A DNA stretch of 64,000 nt from Pseudomonas syringae CC1557 (GTDB taxonomy: Bacteria; Pseudomonadota; Gammaproteobacteria; Pseudomonadales; Pseudomonadaceae): NCBI RefSeq assembly GCF_000452705.1, contig NZ_CP007014.1, positions 4,928,501 to 4,992,500 of the forward strand, in the 5' to 3' direction. Every line of letters starts with the position of its first letter. Position 1 is the first letter of the stretch. Below are positions 52,558 through 60,343 of this stretch, in pieces. The notes beneath the pieces are model-generated. The model did not search any database, had not been told where the DNA came from, and saw only the letters and a list, made by a program, of their open reading frames with translations. A program made the translations under genes and the position numbers.

Positions 52558-52948
52558 ACATGACTCCCTGAGTTTTTGTAATTGTCTTGGGGCACAGTAA
52601 ACCAGATGTTAATCATGGTCGGTAAGGGGGTATGGCGGGTGGAGGCAGTACCCGCGATGTGCCTGAACAGGGTTTAAAGCGCGATAGCCGGGGAAACTCG
52701 TGCTACAGGTGGCTATGCACAGATTGCCAAGCTGCCGATCGGCGACGCGGAGCGCCGCACGATCGTTGAGGTTATCGTTCCGCTCGCTCCGGCGTGAGAA
52801 TGCAGTTCTGGCATCGGCAAGATAGTTCGTTGGCTTTATGTACAACCGGCACGGTGATCAATTCACGCAGAACCACGCCATCGCTCAATAGTCTTAGCCT
52901 TGCAGTCATTGCCTTGTATAGTTGCCCTCTTCATCTCAGGAGCTTTCC
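52558..52948. other. Gene-poor spacer with a partial palindromic repeat
   Basis: No credible gene is seen in this roughly 390-bp gap. A partial copy of the palindromic repeat (GTTATCGTTCCGCTCGCTCC, GAGAATGCAGTTCTGGCATC) lies at 52768-52815, preceded by GCGACGCGGAGCGCCGC. The promoter of the lipoprotein gene must lie in the right part. Confidence 0.45.
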
Positions 52949-53368
52949 ATGCGCATTCCTTCTCGCTTGATCGGTGGCGTTCTGGTCGCCACGTTGCTGA
53001 CTCAGATTTCGGCCTGCGGCAGTATTTTCTATCCGGACCGTCGTGGTCAGATTGATGGCAAGGTTGATCCGGCCATTGCGGCGCTGGATGCTTTTGCGTT
53101 GCTGTTCTATATCGTGCCTGGGGTAATTGCCTTCGCGGTGGACTTTGCCACTGGCGCGATTTATTACGGACCGGGCGAGCACGCGCAGATTGATCCACAG
53201 AAGCTGCAACCGGCAATCAAGGCGGATGGCAGCGTCGACAACACCAAGCTGCAAGCCATCATTGAAACCGAGCTGGGCCGTTCCCTGCCGTTGAATGACC
53301 CACGCCTGATCCAGCACAAAGGCAGCGTCGAGCAACTGGCTGCGCTGGGGCTGGTCCCGGCGGCCTGA
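52949..53368 (+). CDS. Small lipoprotein (YceK/YidQ-like)
   Basis: This 139-aa protein has a lipoprotein signal (MRIPSRLIGGVLVATLLTQI, then SACGS with the lipobox Cys) and one hydrophobic stretch, AFALLFYIVPGVIAFAVDFA. This layout matches the small YceK/YidQ-type outer-membrane lipoproteins, followed by a C-terminal tail specific to this protein. The function is unknown. CAGGAG precedes the ATG by 8 nt. A CDF metal-transporter gene follows 25 bp after the stop, so the two are probably co-transcribed. Confidence 0.85.
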   Translation: MRIPSRLIGGVLVATLLTQISACGSIFYPDRRGQIDGKVDPAIAALDAFALLFYIVPGVIAFAVDFATGAIYYGPGEHAQIDPQKLQPAIKADGSVDNTKLQAIIETELGRSLPLNDPRLIQHKGSVEQLAALGLVPAA

Positions 53369-53393
53369 TAACAACACGATTCAAGGAAGCGTC

Positions 53394-54287
53394 ATGAGCA
53401 CCACTGCCGAACATTCCCGACTGCTGCGTCTGGCGACGCGGGCCTCGCTGGCGGTTGCCGTGACGCTGATCCTGGCCAAGGGCGTTGCCTGGTGGCTGAG
53501 CGGTTCGGTGAGCCTGCTGGCCGGGCTGACCGACTCTCTGCTCGATGGCGCGGCCTCGTTTCTCAATCTGCTGGCGGTGCATTACGCACTGCGGCCGGCG
53601 GATGACGATCATCGTTATGGTCACGGCAAGGCGGAAGCCTTGTCGGGCATGGCGCAGGCGCTGTTTATCACCGTCAGCGGCGTGTTGATCGCCGTTCAGG
53701 CAGTCGAGCGCATCCAGAATCCCGAGCCATTGGGCGCGCCGCTGCTGGGCATGGTCGTGATGGTGGTGTCTATCGCACTGACGCTGGCGCTGCTTACCCT
53801 GCAATATCGGGTGATCAAGGCGACGGGCTCGGCGGCGATTCGTGCCGACTCGTTGCACTACCGCTCTGACTTGTTGCTCAACGCCAGCATTCTGGTTGCA
53901 CTGACCCTGGCGTATTTCGGCTGGCAACAGCTGGATGCCTATTTCGGTCTGGGCATCGCGTTTTACATCCTCTGGAGCGCTTTGCAGATTGCTCGCGAAA
54001 CGGTGTCAGTGCTGATGGATGAAGAGCTGCCTGCCGATGTCAGCACGCGTATGCTGGAACTGGCGTGCGGTGTGCCGGGCGTACTCGGGGCACATGACCT
54101 GCGCACGCGGATTTCCGGCAATCACTGGTTCGTGCAATTGCACCTTGAGTTGCCGGGAACATTGACCCTGTCGGTGGCCCACGCCCTCTGCGACCGGGTT
54201 GCCGAAGCCATCCACGCGCAATTCCCGAAGGCCGAAGTGCTGGTGCACGCCGACCCTCAGGAAGTCGTTACGCAGGCTGACGCCTGA
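53394..54287 (+). CDS. Cation diffusion facilitator (FieF-like metal exporter)
   Basis: This 297-aa inner-membrane protein has six helices and exports divalent metals (Zn2+, Fe2+ or similar) in exchange for protons. The transport-site residues are seen in AGLTDSLLDGAASFLNLL (D-x-x-x-D) and HYRSDLLLNASI (H-x-x-x-D). The cytoplasmic C-terminal dimerisation domain (HDLRTRISGNHWFVQLHLEL, AEVLVHADP) has the metal-binding His/Asp set. The length is close to FieF (300). It lies 25 bp behind the lipoprotein gene. Confidence 0.93.
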   Translation: MSTTAEHSRLLRLATRASLAVAVTLILAKGVAWWLSGSVSLLAGLTDSLLDGAASFLNLLAVHYALRPADDDHRYGHGKAEALSGMAQALFITVSGVLIAVQAVERIQNPEPLGAPLLGMVVMVVSIALTLALLTLQYRVIKATGSAAIRADSLHYRSDLLLNASILVALTLAYFGWQQLDAYFGLGIAFYILWSALQIARETVSVLMDEELPADVSTRMLELACGVPGVLGAHDLRTRISGNHWFVQLHLELPGTLTLSVAHALCDRVAEAIHAQFPKAEVLVHADPQEVVTQADA

Positions 54288-54293
54288 TCAGCA

Positions 54294-55457
54294 TCAGTTG
54301 ACGCTGTAACCACGCCCCGCCAGACAGGCACCCATCGAACGGCGATACACGTCCACTATGTCGGGCGGCGGCTGGCCCGCAAAGTTGGCGGGATCGAAGC
54401 CACTCTGTTCTGCTGCCCAGCGGTAGCACTGATAACGATCCAGCTCGACCTGCTGTGGGCTCTGGCCGTTCGCAGGGTAGGCAACCGGGTCATAACCATT
54501 GTCCTGCTGTTGCGGAGCAGCCTGATAAGCGGCGTTGTTCTGCGGCGGATTGACCACCACGTAGTCCTGCGTGTCAGGCTGATAGGCGTAATAGGCACCG
54601 GCTGCCAGAAACAGCAGGCTGCTGCCGATCCACACTTCCTGTGAATAAGACGGCAAGCTGCGCACACGCACGCCATAGGGTGGCGTGACCACTACATAGC
54701 GCGGGCCTTGCGGGCGATACCAGTAACCTTCCGAATAGAAATAGTCCTGCCCGCGATAAGGAATACGCGAGTATCCACCCGGCACGCGATCTATCGCATA
54801 GCCCGGTCGGTATTGCGGGCCTGGGCCCCAGCCATTGCCGTGCCCGTCCGGGCGACCTTCCCAGTGATCATTGGGGCGACCGTTACCGGCCTGCCAGTTG
54901 CGATTATTGCCACGCGGGATGTCCTGGTAGTAACCCTGACGCGGTGGCTGGGTTTGCCGGGCTTCTCCCGGGCCACCCTGAATCGGCAGGTTGTCCTGAT
55001 TCTGTCTCAATTGCTGACGCTGCTGGTTTTGCTGTTGCTGAATCTGGCGCTGCTGGTCGCGTTGCTGCTGCTCGATCTGCTGTTGCTGCTGGCGCTCTAC
55101 GTTGCGCTGCTGCAACTGTTGCTGCTGGATCTGCTGCTGTTGCTGACGATCAACCTGACGCTGTTGATTCTGCTGTTCCTGAATCTGGCGTTGTTGATTG
55201 TTCTGCTGCTGGTTGATCTGCTGTTGCTGCTGACGCTCGACCTGGCGCTGTTGATTCTGTTGCTGCTGAATCTGGCGCTGCTGGTTGTTCTGCTCCTGCT
55301 GCCGCTGCTGTTGTTGCTGACGTTGCTGCCCGTTTTCAGCGGGACCGCCATTGGGCTGGTTCTGCCGGGAATCATCACGCTCGTCGGCCAATGCCTGAGC
55401 ACTGATGCTCAAACACAACAGACTTACACCCGCAAACTGCCAGATGCCAGATTTCAT
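54294..55457 (-). CDS. DUF6515-like exported protein with long Gln/Arg-rich region
   Basis: This 387-aa protein has a signal peptide (MKSGIWQFAGVSLLCLSISA, cut near ALA). Residues about 45-150 are almost entirely Gln, Arg and Asn (RQQQQQINQQQNNQQRQIQE-like units). The C-terminal part has GGYSRIPYRGQDYFYSEGYW and RGPRYVVVTPPYGVRVRSLP, with one membrane-like segment, SSLLFLAAGAYYAY, and ends in DIVDVYRRSMGACLAGRGYS. The domain after the repeat resembles DUF6515. The function is unknown. The Gln-rich tract may form a coiled coil and could vary in length between strains. Confidence 0.82.
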   Translation of the reverse strand: MKSGIWQFAGVSLLCLSISAQALADERDDSRQNQPNGGPAENGQQRQQQQQRQQEQNNQQRQIQQQQNQQRQVERQQQQQINQQQNNQQRQIQEQQNQQRQVDRQQQQQIQQQQLQQRNVERQQQQQIEQQQRDQQRQIQQQQNQQRQQLRQNQDNLPIQGGPGEARQTQPPRQGYYQDIPRGNNRNWQAGNGRPNDHWEGRPDGHGNGWGPGPQYRPGYAIDRVPGGYSRIPYRGQDYFYSEGYWYRPQGPRYVVVTPPYGVRVRSLPSYSQEVWIGSSLLFLAAGAYYAYQPDTQDYVVVNPPQNNAAYQAAPQQQDNGYDPVAYPANGQSPQQVELDRYQCYRWAAEQSGFDPANFAGQPPPDIVDVYRRSMGACLAGRGYSVN

Positions 55458-55850
55458 GCTTTCCTCACTCGGACGCGGGTTGATGTCATTAAGACTACTG
55501 AAGCGTAGCGCCGTTCTCGCACTTTATCAGCAGACAAAGAAAAGGGGACCAGATGGTCCCCTTGAGATATTTCGTCGTCCTGCGCAACGCTTTTGACGTT
55601 GGCTCACCTCATGCCGTCTTCTGGACAGTATGTAGCCCGGGGGCCTGGCACACCCGGTTGGGTGGGAGGCCGCGACCGGCCTGATTGGGCGGTCGCGCTG
55701 GACGCTGTGTCCGGGCAGTGATTCTGTTTAAAAGAATAGGCCTGAGGCTCTAGCGGAAGATTGCTAATATTGCCGATTAAAACATCACTTGCGCAATTTT
55801 TGACTTCAGATGAATAATCCAGCGCAATTGAACTCATTAAGGGATGCATC
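55458..55850. other. Spacer with an orphan minus-strand terminator
   Basis: This roughly 390-bp gap separates the DUF6515 gene from the Lrp-type gene. The only clear structure is the hairpin at 55542-55563. No gene could be supported on either strand; the short open frames have no ribosome-binding sites or family resemblance. Confidence 0.4.
55542..55563 (-). terminator. Orphan intrinsic terminator
   Basis: A perfect 9-bp stem (AAGGGGACC with GGTCCCCTT) and 4-nt loop is followed on the minus strand by TTTTCTTTG. No minus-strand gene ends just before it, so it either terminates a small RNA or protects against transcription entering the DUF6515 gene. Confidence 0.6.
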
Positions 55851-56330
55851 GTGAGCAAGCTCGACAGATATGACCTGAGCATTTTGGCGGAACTGCAACG
55901 CGACGCCCGTATTTCCAATCAGGAACTGGCCGAACGCATTGGTCTGTCACCTTCGCCCTGCTCGCGCCGGGTCAAACAACTGGAAGACGACGGCTATATC
56001 GTGCGTCAGGTCGCGCTGCTGGATCGCAAGAAACTCGGCCTGAACCTGACCGCCTATGTGTTGATCGGCATGGACCGGCACACGCCGGAGCGTTTCGAGA
56101 ACTTCGAGCAGCAGATCCGCAACCTGCCGCAGGTGCTGGAATGCAGCCTGGTGACCGGCATGGACGCGGACTATCAACTGAAAGTCGTGGTGCCAGACAT
56201 GGATCACTATCAGAAACTGCTGCTCGGGCACCTCACCCGGATCGAAGGCGTGACCAGCGTCAAATCGAGTTTTGTACTCAATCAGGTGCTGGCCAGCACC
56301 GAAATGCCGTTGACTCACTTGCGCAGCTGA
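55851..56330 (+). CDS. Lrp/AsnC-family transcriptional regulator
   Basis: This 159-aa regulator has an N-terminal winged HTH (LDRYDLSILAELQRDARISN, QELAERIGLSPSPCSRRVKQ) and a C-terminal AsnC/RAM ligand-binding domain (LECSLVTGMDADYQLKVVVP, TSVKSSFVLNQVLAST). GTG is the start, with AAGGGA 6 nt upstream. Its position between unrelated genes gives no clear target. The next gene, rluE, converges on it. Confidence 0.92.
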   Translation: MSKLDRYDLSILAELQRDARISNQELAERIGLSPSPCSRRVKQLEDDGYIVRQVALLDRKKLGLNLTAYVLIGMDRHTPERFENFEQQIRNLPQVLECSLVTGMDADYQLKVVVPDMDHYQKLLLGHLTRIEGVTSVKSSFVLNQVLASTEMPLTHLRS

Positions 56331-56343
56331 AAGATCCCTGGCG

Positions 56344-56976
56344 TCACAGCTTTGCGGCAACTTCCCGGTATTGGCCCTGATCCAGGCCTTCGAGCGTCCA
56401 GTCGCCAATCCTGACCCGCACCAGACGCAAGGTCGGTAGCCCGACGGCGGCGGTCATGCGCCGTACCTGACGGTTGCGACCTTCCTTGATGACCAGCTCC
56501 AGCCAACTGGTCGGCACGCTTTTGCGAAAGCGCACCGGCGGATTGCGCGGCCAGAGTTGCGGCTCTTCCAGCTGTCGTGCCTCGGCGGGCAAGGTTGGGC
56601 CATCGTTGAGCTGCACGCCGTCGCGCAACTGCTGCAACTGCTCTTCAGTCGGTTCGCCCTCGACCTGCACCCAGTAGGTCTTGGCCAGTTTGTGCTTCGG
56701 GTCGGCAATCCGCGCCTGCAACTGTCCATCATTGGTCAGCAACAGCAGGCCTTCGCTGTCACGGTCCAGCCGCCCGGCCGGGTAGATACCGGGAATATCG
56801 ATGAAGTCCTTGAGCGTGGCCCGCCCGCCCTCGTCACTGAACTGCGTCAGCACGTCGAACGGCTTGTTGAACAGGATCAGCTTCGGCTCGGCCGGGGGCG
56901 CTTTGGCAACGCGCCGCGCAGCACTGGCAGGGCCGGGGGCAGGACGACGGGAGGTGGGGCGTTGAATGCGGGACAT
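56344..56976 (-). CDS. rluE: 23S rRNA pseudouridine synthase, RluE type
   Basis: This 210-aa RsuA/RluB/E/F-family enzyme has [20 protein letters not shown], the catalytic motif [20 protein letters not shown] with the essential Asp, [20 protein letters not shown], and [20 protein letters not shown]. It lacks the S4 domain present in RsuA, as expected for RluE, which makes pseudouridine 2457. A basic Arg/Pro N-terminal leader ([15 protein letters not shown]) precedes the domain. The ATG at 56974-56976 is preferred. It lies downstream of amn, separated by a terminator. Confidence 0.9.
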   Translation of the reverse strand: MSRIQRPTSRRPAPGPASAARRVAKAPPAEPKLILFNKPFDVLTQFSDEGGRATLKDFIDIPGIYPAGRLDRDSEGLLLLTNDGQLQARIADPKHKLAKTYWVQVEGEPTEEQLQQLRDGVQLNDGPTLPAEARQLEEPQLWPRNPPVRFRKSVPTSWLELVIKEGRNRQVRRMTAAVGLPTLRLVRVRIGDWTLEGLDQGQYREVAAKL

Positions 56977-56997
56977 GAGAATTCGGTAATCGGAAAA

Positions 56998-57027
56998 CAG
57001 AAAGGGCCACTTTAGTGGCCCTTTCTG
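56998..57027 (-). terminator. Terminator of amn
   Basis: A perfect 14-bp stem (CAGAAAGGGCCACT with AGTGGCCCTTTCTG), a 2-nt gap and TTTT on the minus strand lie 28 bp past the amn stop codon. Confidence 0.85.
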
Positions 57028-57055
57028 CAAATACCAATCTATTAACGAGCGGCGG

Positions 57056-58519
57056 TTAACGGAATGGCGGCTCGTCGAAGCTGCGCAGTTTGCGCGAGTG
57101 CAACGAGTTCAGCTGGGTACGCATCAGGTCCAGCGCGGCGATGCCGATCTTCAAGTGCTGGCTGACCGCACGTTCGTAGAACGCATTGGCCGAACCCGGC
57201 AGCTTGATTTCACTGTGCAACGGCTTGTCGGAAACGCAGAGCAGCGTACCGTAAGGCACCCGCAGGCGATAACCCTGAGCGGCGATGGTGCCGCTTTCCA
57301 TATCGACAGCAACAGCGCGCGACAGGTTGATCAGCGGTCGCTCCTGAGCCCAGCGCAGCTCCCAGTTGCGATCGTCGTAAGTCAGCACGGTGCCGGTGCG
57401 CAGACGCTTCTTGAGCTCTTCGCCACGTTCGCCGGTGATCTGCGCTGCGGACTCCTGCAAGGCCAGTTGCACCTCGGCAAGGGCCGGAATCGGGATGTGC
57501 GGCGGCAGTACGCGGTCGAGAATCCCGTCGCGACGCATGTAGGCGTGGGCCAGCACGTAGTCGCCAATGGTCTGCGACTGACGCAGGCCGCCACAGTGAC
57601 CGATCATCAGCCAGCAATGCGGGCGCAGCACGGCCAGGTGGTCGGTGATGTTCTTGGCGTTGGACGGGCCGACGCCGATGTTGACCAGAGTCACGCCATG
57701 ACCGTCTTCGGCGATCAGGTGATAGGCCGGCATCTGGTAGCGGTGCCAGACCACGCTGGCGACAATCGCCTGGGCCTCGTCGACGCTCATGCTCTTGTCG
57801 ACTACCACATTGCCCGGCAGGACCATGCGCACGAAACGCGGGTCTTCGCGGAGTTTTTCCAGACCGTGCAGAATGAACTGGTCAACATAACGGTGATAGT
57901 TGGTCAGCAGGATCCACGGCTGCACATGACGCCAGTCACTGCCGGTGTAATGCACCAGACGGCGCAGCGAGAAATCCACCCGTGCAGCGTCGAACAACGC
58001 CAATGGCAGCGGGTCGACATTGGCCCAGTCATACAGGCCGTCGGCAATACCGTCGGTCGCGGCCGAAAGGTCGGTGCTCGGGAACACCCGTGCCAGCGCC
58101 GCAGCTGTGACGCCGGTGCCCGCCAGCTCATCGCCCTGCTCGACCACATAGGGATAAGGAATGCTCTGCGCGCTCATGCCGACTTCTACCGTCACGGTGA
58201 AATCACTCATCAGCGGGACAAGTTGTTCGAGCAGGTACTTCTTGAACGCCTTCGGTTGCGTGACGGTAACGCTGTAAGTGCCGGGCAACTGCACCTTGGC
58301 GTAGGCGCGAGTGGTCAGCGGCACTTCACCGTGGCATTTGTAGACCAGTCGCAGTTCCGGGTAGTTGAACTGCGCTCGCTCTTCGGCGGTAGGCTCGACG
58401 CGGTCTTTCAGGTAGCGCTTGAGCGCCTGACTCAACGCGCTGGTGGCGCGCTCATGCAGCTCGGCAAGGCGCTCGACGGCTTGCTCGGCGGTGTCTACGG
58501 CAACAAAGGCTTGTGTCAC
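57056..58519 (-). CDS. amn: AMP nucleosidase
   Basis: This 487-aa cytoplasmic enzyme splits AMP into adenine and ribose 5-phosphate, helping control adenylate pools. The C-terminal phosphorylase fold has [40 protein letters not shown] and [20 protein letters not shown] (purine-binding Glu). The N-terminal AMN domain includes [20 protein letters not shown]. The length is normal (E. coli Amn 484). It is preceded by about 50 bp of spacer and the aidB-like gene. Confidence 0.95.
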   Translation of the reverse strand: MTQAFVAVDTAEQAVERLAELHERATSALSQALKRYLKDRVEPTAEERAQFNYPELRLVYKCHGEVPLTTRAYAKVQLPGTYSVTVTQPKAFKKYLLEQLVPLMSDFTVTVEVGMSAQSIPYPYVVEQGDELAGTGVTAAALARVFPSTDLSAATDGIADGLYDWANVDPLPLALFDAARVDFSLRRLVHYTGSDWRHVQPWILLTNYHRYVDQFILHGLEKLREDPRFVRMVLPGNVVVDKSMSVDEAQAIVASVVWHRYQMPAYHLIAEDGHGVTLVNIGVGPSNAKNITDHLAVLRPHCWLMIGHCGGLRQSQTIGDYVLAHAYMRRDGILDRVLPPHIPIPALAEVQLALQESAAQITGERGEELKKRLRTGTVLTYDDRNWELRWAQERPLINLSRAVAVDMESGTIAAQGYRLRVPYGTLLCVSDKPLHSEIKLPGSANAFYERAVSQHLKIGIAALDLMRTQLNSLHSRKLRSFDEPPFR

Positions 58520-58571
58520 GATTCATGTCCTGTCTGATCTGGCAGACGTGCATCGTAACGGGTTCGGGGGC

Positions 58572-60221
58572 TCATGCCACCTGTGGCGAAGACCTGAGCA
58601 GCAATGTTTCTACATCGACGCCTCTGGGCAAGGAGCCATACACGCGCCCGCCGGACGCTATCCGACCGGCCATGAAGCCGTCGCTGACCGCCGCGTTGCC
58701 CGCTTCCAGCAGCAGTTTGCCCTGCAAGGCGACGGCGATGTCTTCGGTCAGTTGCCGGGCGCGGTACTGAATGTCGCTGGTGTCCTGAAACGCAGCCTTG
58801 AGTGTGCGGATATGCAACCCCAGGTGGCGGTCGCCATGCCCGTCGCCCAATTCGTCAAACAGCGCATCGAGCGCGCCAGGTTCCCTGGAGAGTGTACGCA
58901 GCACGTCGAGGCACTGCACATTGCCCGACCCTTCCCAGATCGAGTTCACCGGTGCCTCGCGATACAGCCGGGGCAGGATGCTGTCTTCGACATAACCCGC
59001 GCCGCCCAGGCACTCGGCCGCTTCATTGATCATGGCCGGGGCGCGCTTGCAGATCCAGTATTTGCCCACTGCTGTGACCAGACGGGCGAGTCGTTTTTCG
59101 TGATCATTGTCCAAATGATCCAGCGCCCGGCCCATGCGCAAGGTCAGGGCCAGCGCGGCTTCGCTTTCAAGCGCCAGATCGGCCAGCACGTTCTGCATCA
59201 ACGGCTGTTCGGCGAGCAATCGTCCACTGACGGAACGATGCGCACAATGATGGGTGGCCTGAGTCAGCGCCTGACGCATCAGGGCGCTGGAGCCGATCAT
59301 GCAATCGAAGCGGGTCATGGCAACCATTTCGATAATGGTCGGCACGCCGCGTCCTTCTTCACCGATCATCCACGCCAGCGCGCCACGAAACTCCACCTCG
59401 CTCGACGCATTGGAGCAATTACCCAGCTTGTTTTTCAGCCGCTGGATATACACCTCGTTGCGGGTATCGTCCGGGCGGTGACGCGGCAGCAGAAAACAGC
59501 TGAGCCCTTTGTCCGTCTGCGCCAGGGTCAGAAACGCGTCGCACATCGGCGCAGAGCAGAACCACTTGTGCCCGACCAGCTCATAAGCCTGGCCGGGGCC
59601 GCCCGCGCCAATGGCAAACGCTCTCGTGGTGTTAGCCCGCACATCGGTGCCACCCTGCTTTTCGGTCATCGCCATGCCGATGGTTGCGCCGGCCTTGTGC
59701 GCGATGCCGACGTTGCGCGGGTCGTAGTGCGTAGCGAGCACCTTGGGCAACCAGATGTCGGCCAGATCGGGTTGCAGCCGCAGCGCCGGAACGCTGGCAA
59801 AGGTCATGGTCAACGGGCAGCCAGTGCCAGGCTCGGCTTGCGTGTGCAAGTAACTCATGGCGGCGCGCGCGACATGGGCACCGGGCTGCGGATCAGTCCA
59901 CGGCAGGGACGGAATCCCATGTTCGATGGCGGTGTTCATCAACTGGTGATATGCCGGGTGAAATTCGACCAGATCAATGCGATGGCCATAGCGGTCATGG
60001 CTGGCGAAGCCCGGCTTGTGCTGATTGGCCAGAAAACCTGCTTCCATCAATGGCCCGCCGGCCAACGCGCCATAGGCGTAGATACGCGCCTGCGCCCAGC
60101 CCGCGCCGAACCGCTGGCTCCATTCCTGAAGCGGCACGTCGATGCGGTAAAGGTTTACGCCGTCCAGAGGCGGCGGCTGGTTGGTCACTTCGTGAGTTTC
60201 GGCGAAGGGTTTCAGGTTCAT
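58572..60221 (-). CDS. aidB: AidB-like acyl-CoA dehydrogenase-family protein
   Basis: This 549-aa flavoprotein is close in length to E. coli AidB (541). Family segments are VEFHPAYHQLMNTAIEHGIP, CPLTMTFASVPALRLQPDL, MTEKQGGTDVRANTTRAFAI, CSAPMCDAFLTLAQTDKGLS and ECLGGAGYVEDSILPRLYRE, which holds the Arg/Glu site. E. coli AidB is part of the adaptive response to alkylation and binds DNA, so a similar protective role is possible. No ada or alkA gene is adjacent. It is the gene upstream of amn on the same strand. Confidence 0.85.
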   Translation of the reverse strand: MNLKPFAETHEVTNQPPPLDGVNLYRIDVPLQEWSQRFGAGWAQARIYAYGALAGGPLMEAGFLANQHKPGFASHDRYGHRIDLVEFHPAYHQLMNTAIEHGIPSLPWTDPQPGAHVARAAMSYLHTQAEPGTGCPLTMTFASVPALRLQPDLADIWLPKVLATHYDPRNVGIAHKAGATIGMAMTEKQGGTDVRANTTRAFAIGAGGPGQAYELVGHKWFCSAPMCDAFLTLAQTDKGLSCFLLPRHRPDDTRNEVYIQRLKNKLGNCSNASSEVEFRGALAWMIGEEGRGVPTIIEMVAMTRFDCMIGSSALMRQALTQATHHCAHRSVSGRLLAEQPLMQNVLADLALESEAALALTLRMGRALDHLDNDHEKRLARLVTAVGKYWICKRAPAMINEAAECLGGAGYVEDSILPRLYREAPVNSIWEGSGNVQCLDVLRTLSREPGALDALFDELGDGHGDRHLGLHIRTLKAAFQDTSDIQYRARQLTEDIAVALQGKLLLEAGNAAVSDGFMAGRIASGGRVYGSLPRGVDVETLLLRSSPQVA

Positions 60222-60343
60222 GAATCAGCTCCTGCCTGTGTGCAATCGCAGCCTGTCAGGCAGTGAATCACGCGCGCGCTCAGTGCAACAGTGCCGTAGC
60301 CGCCGAAACACCGGCGTTATTGACCTGCATCGACCTCAGACGG

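Noticed and set aside
55000..55330. CRISPR-like array from the repeated CTG-rich units
   Set aside because: The units are short, contiguous and in frame within an exported protein (Gln/Arg repeats), with no spacers and no cas genes.
58443..60266. Plus-strand frame of 607 codons antisense to the aidB-like gene and the 5' end of amn
   Set aside because: The minus strand has family-like sequence throughout; the plus frame has only composition-driven openness.
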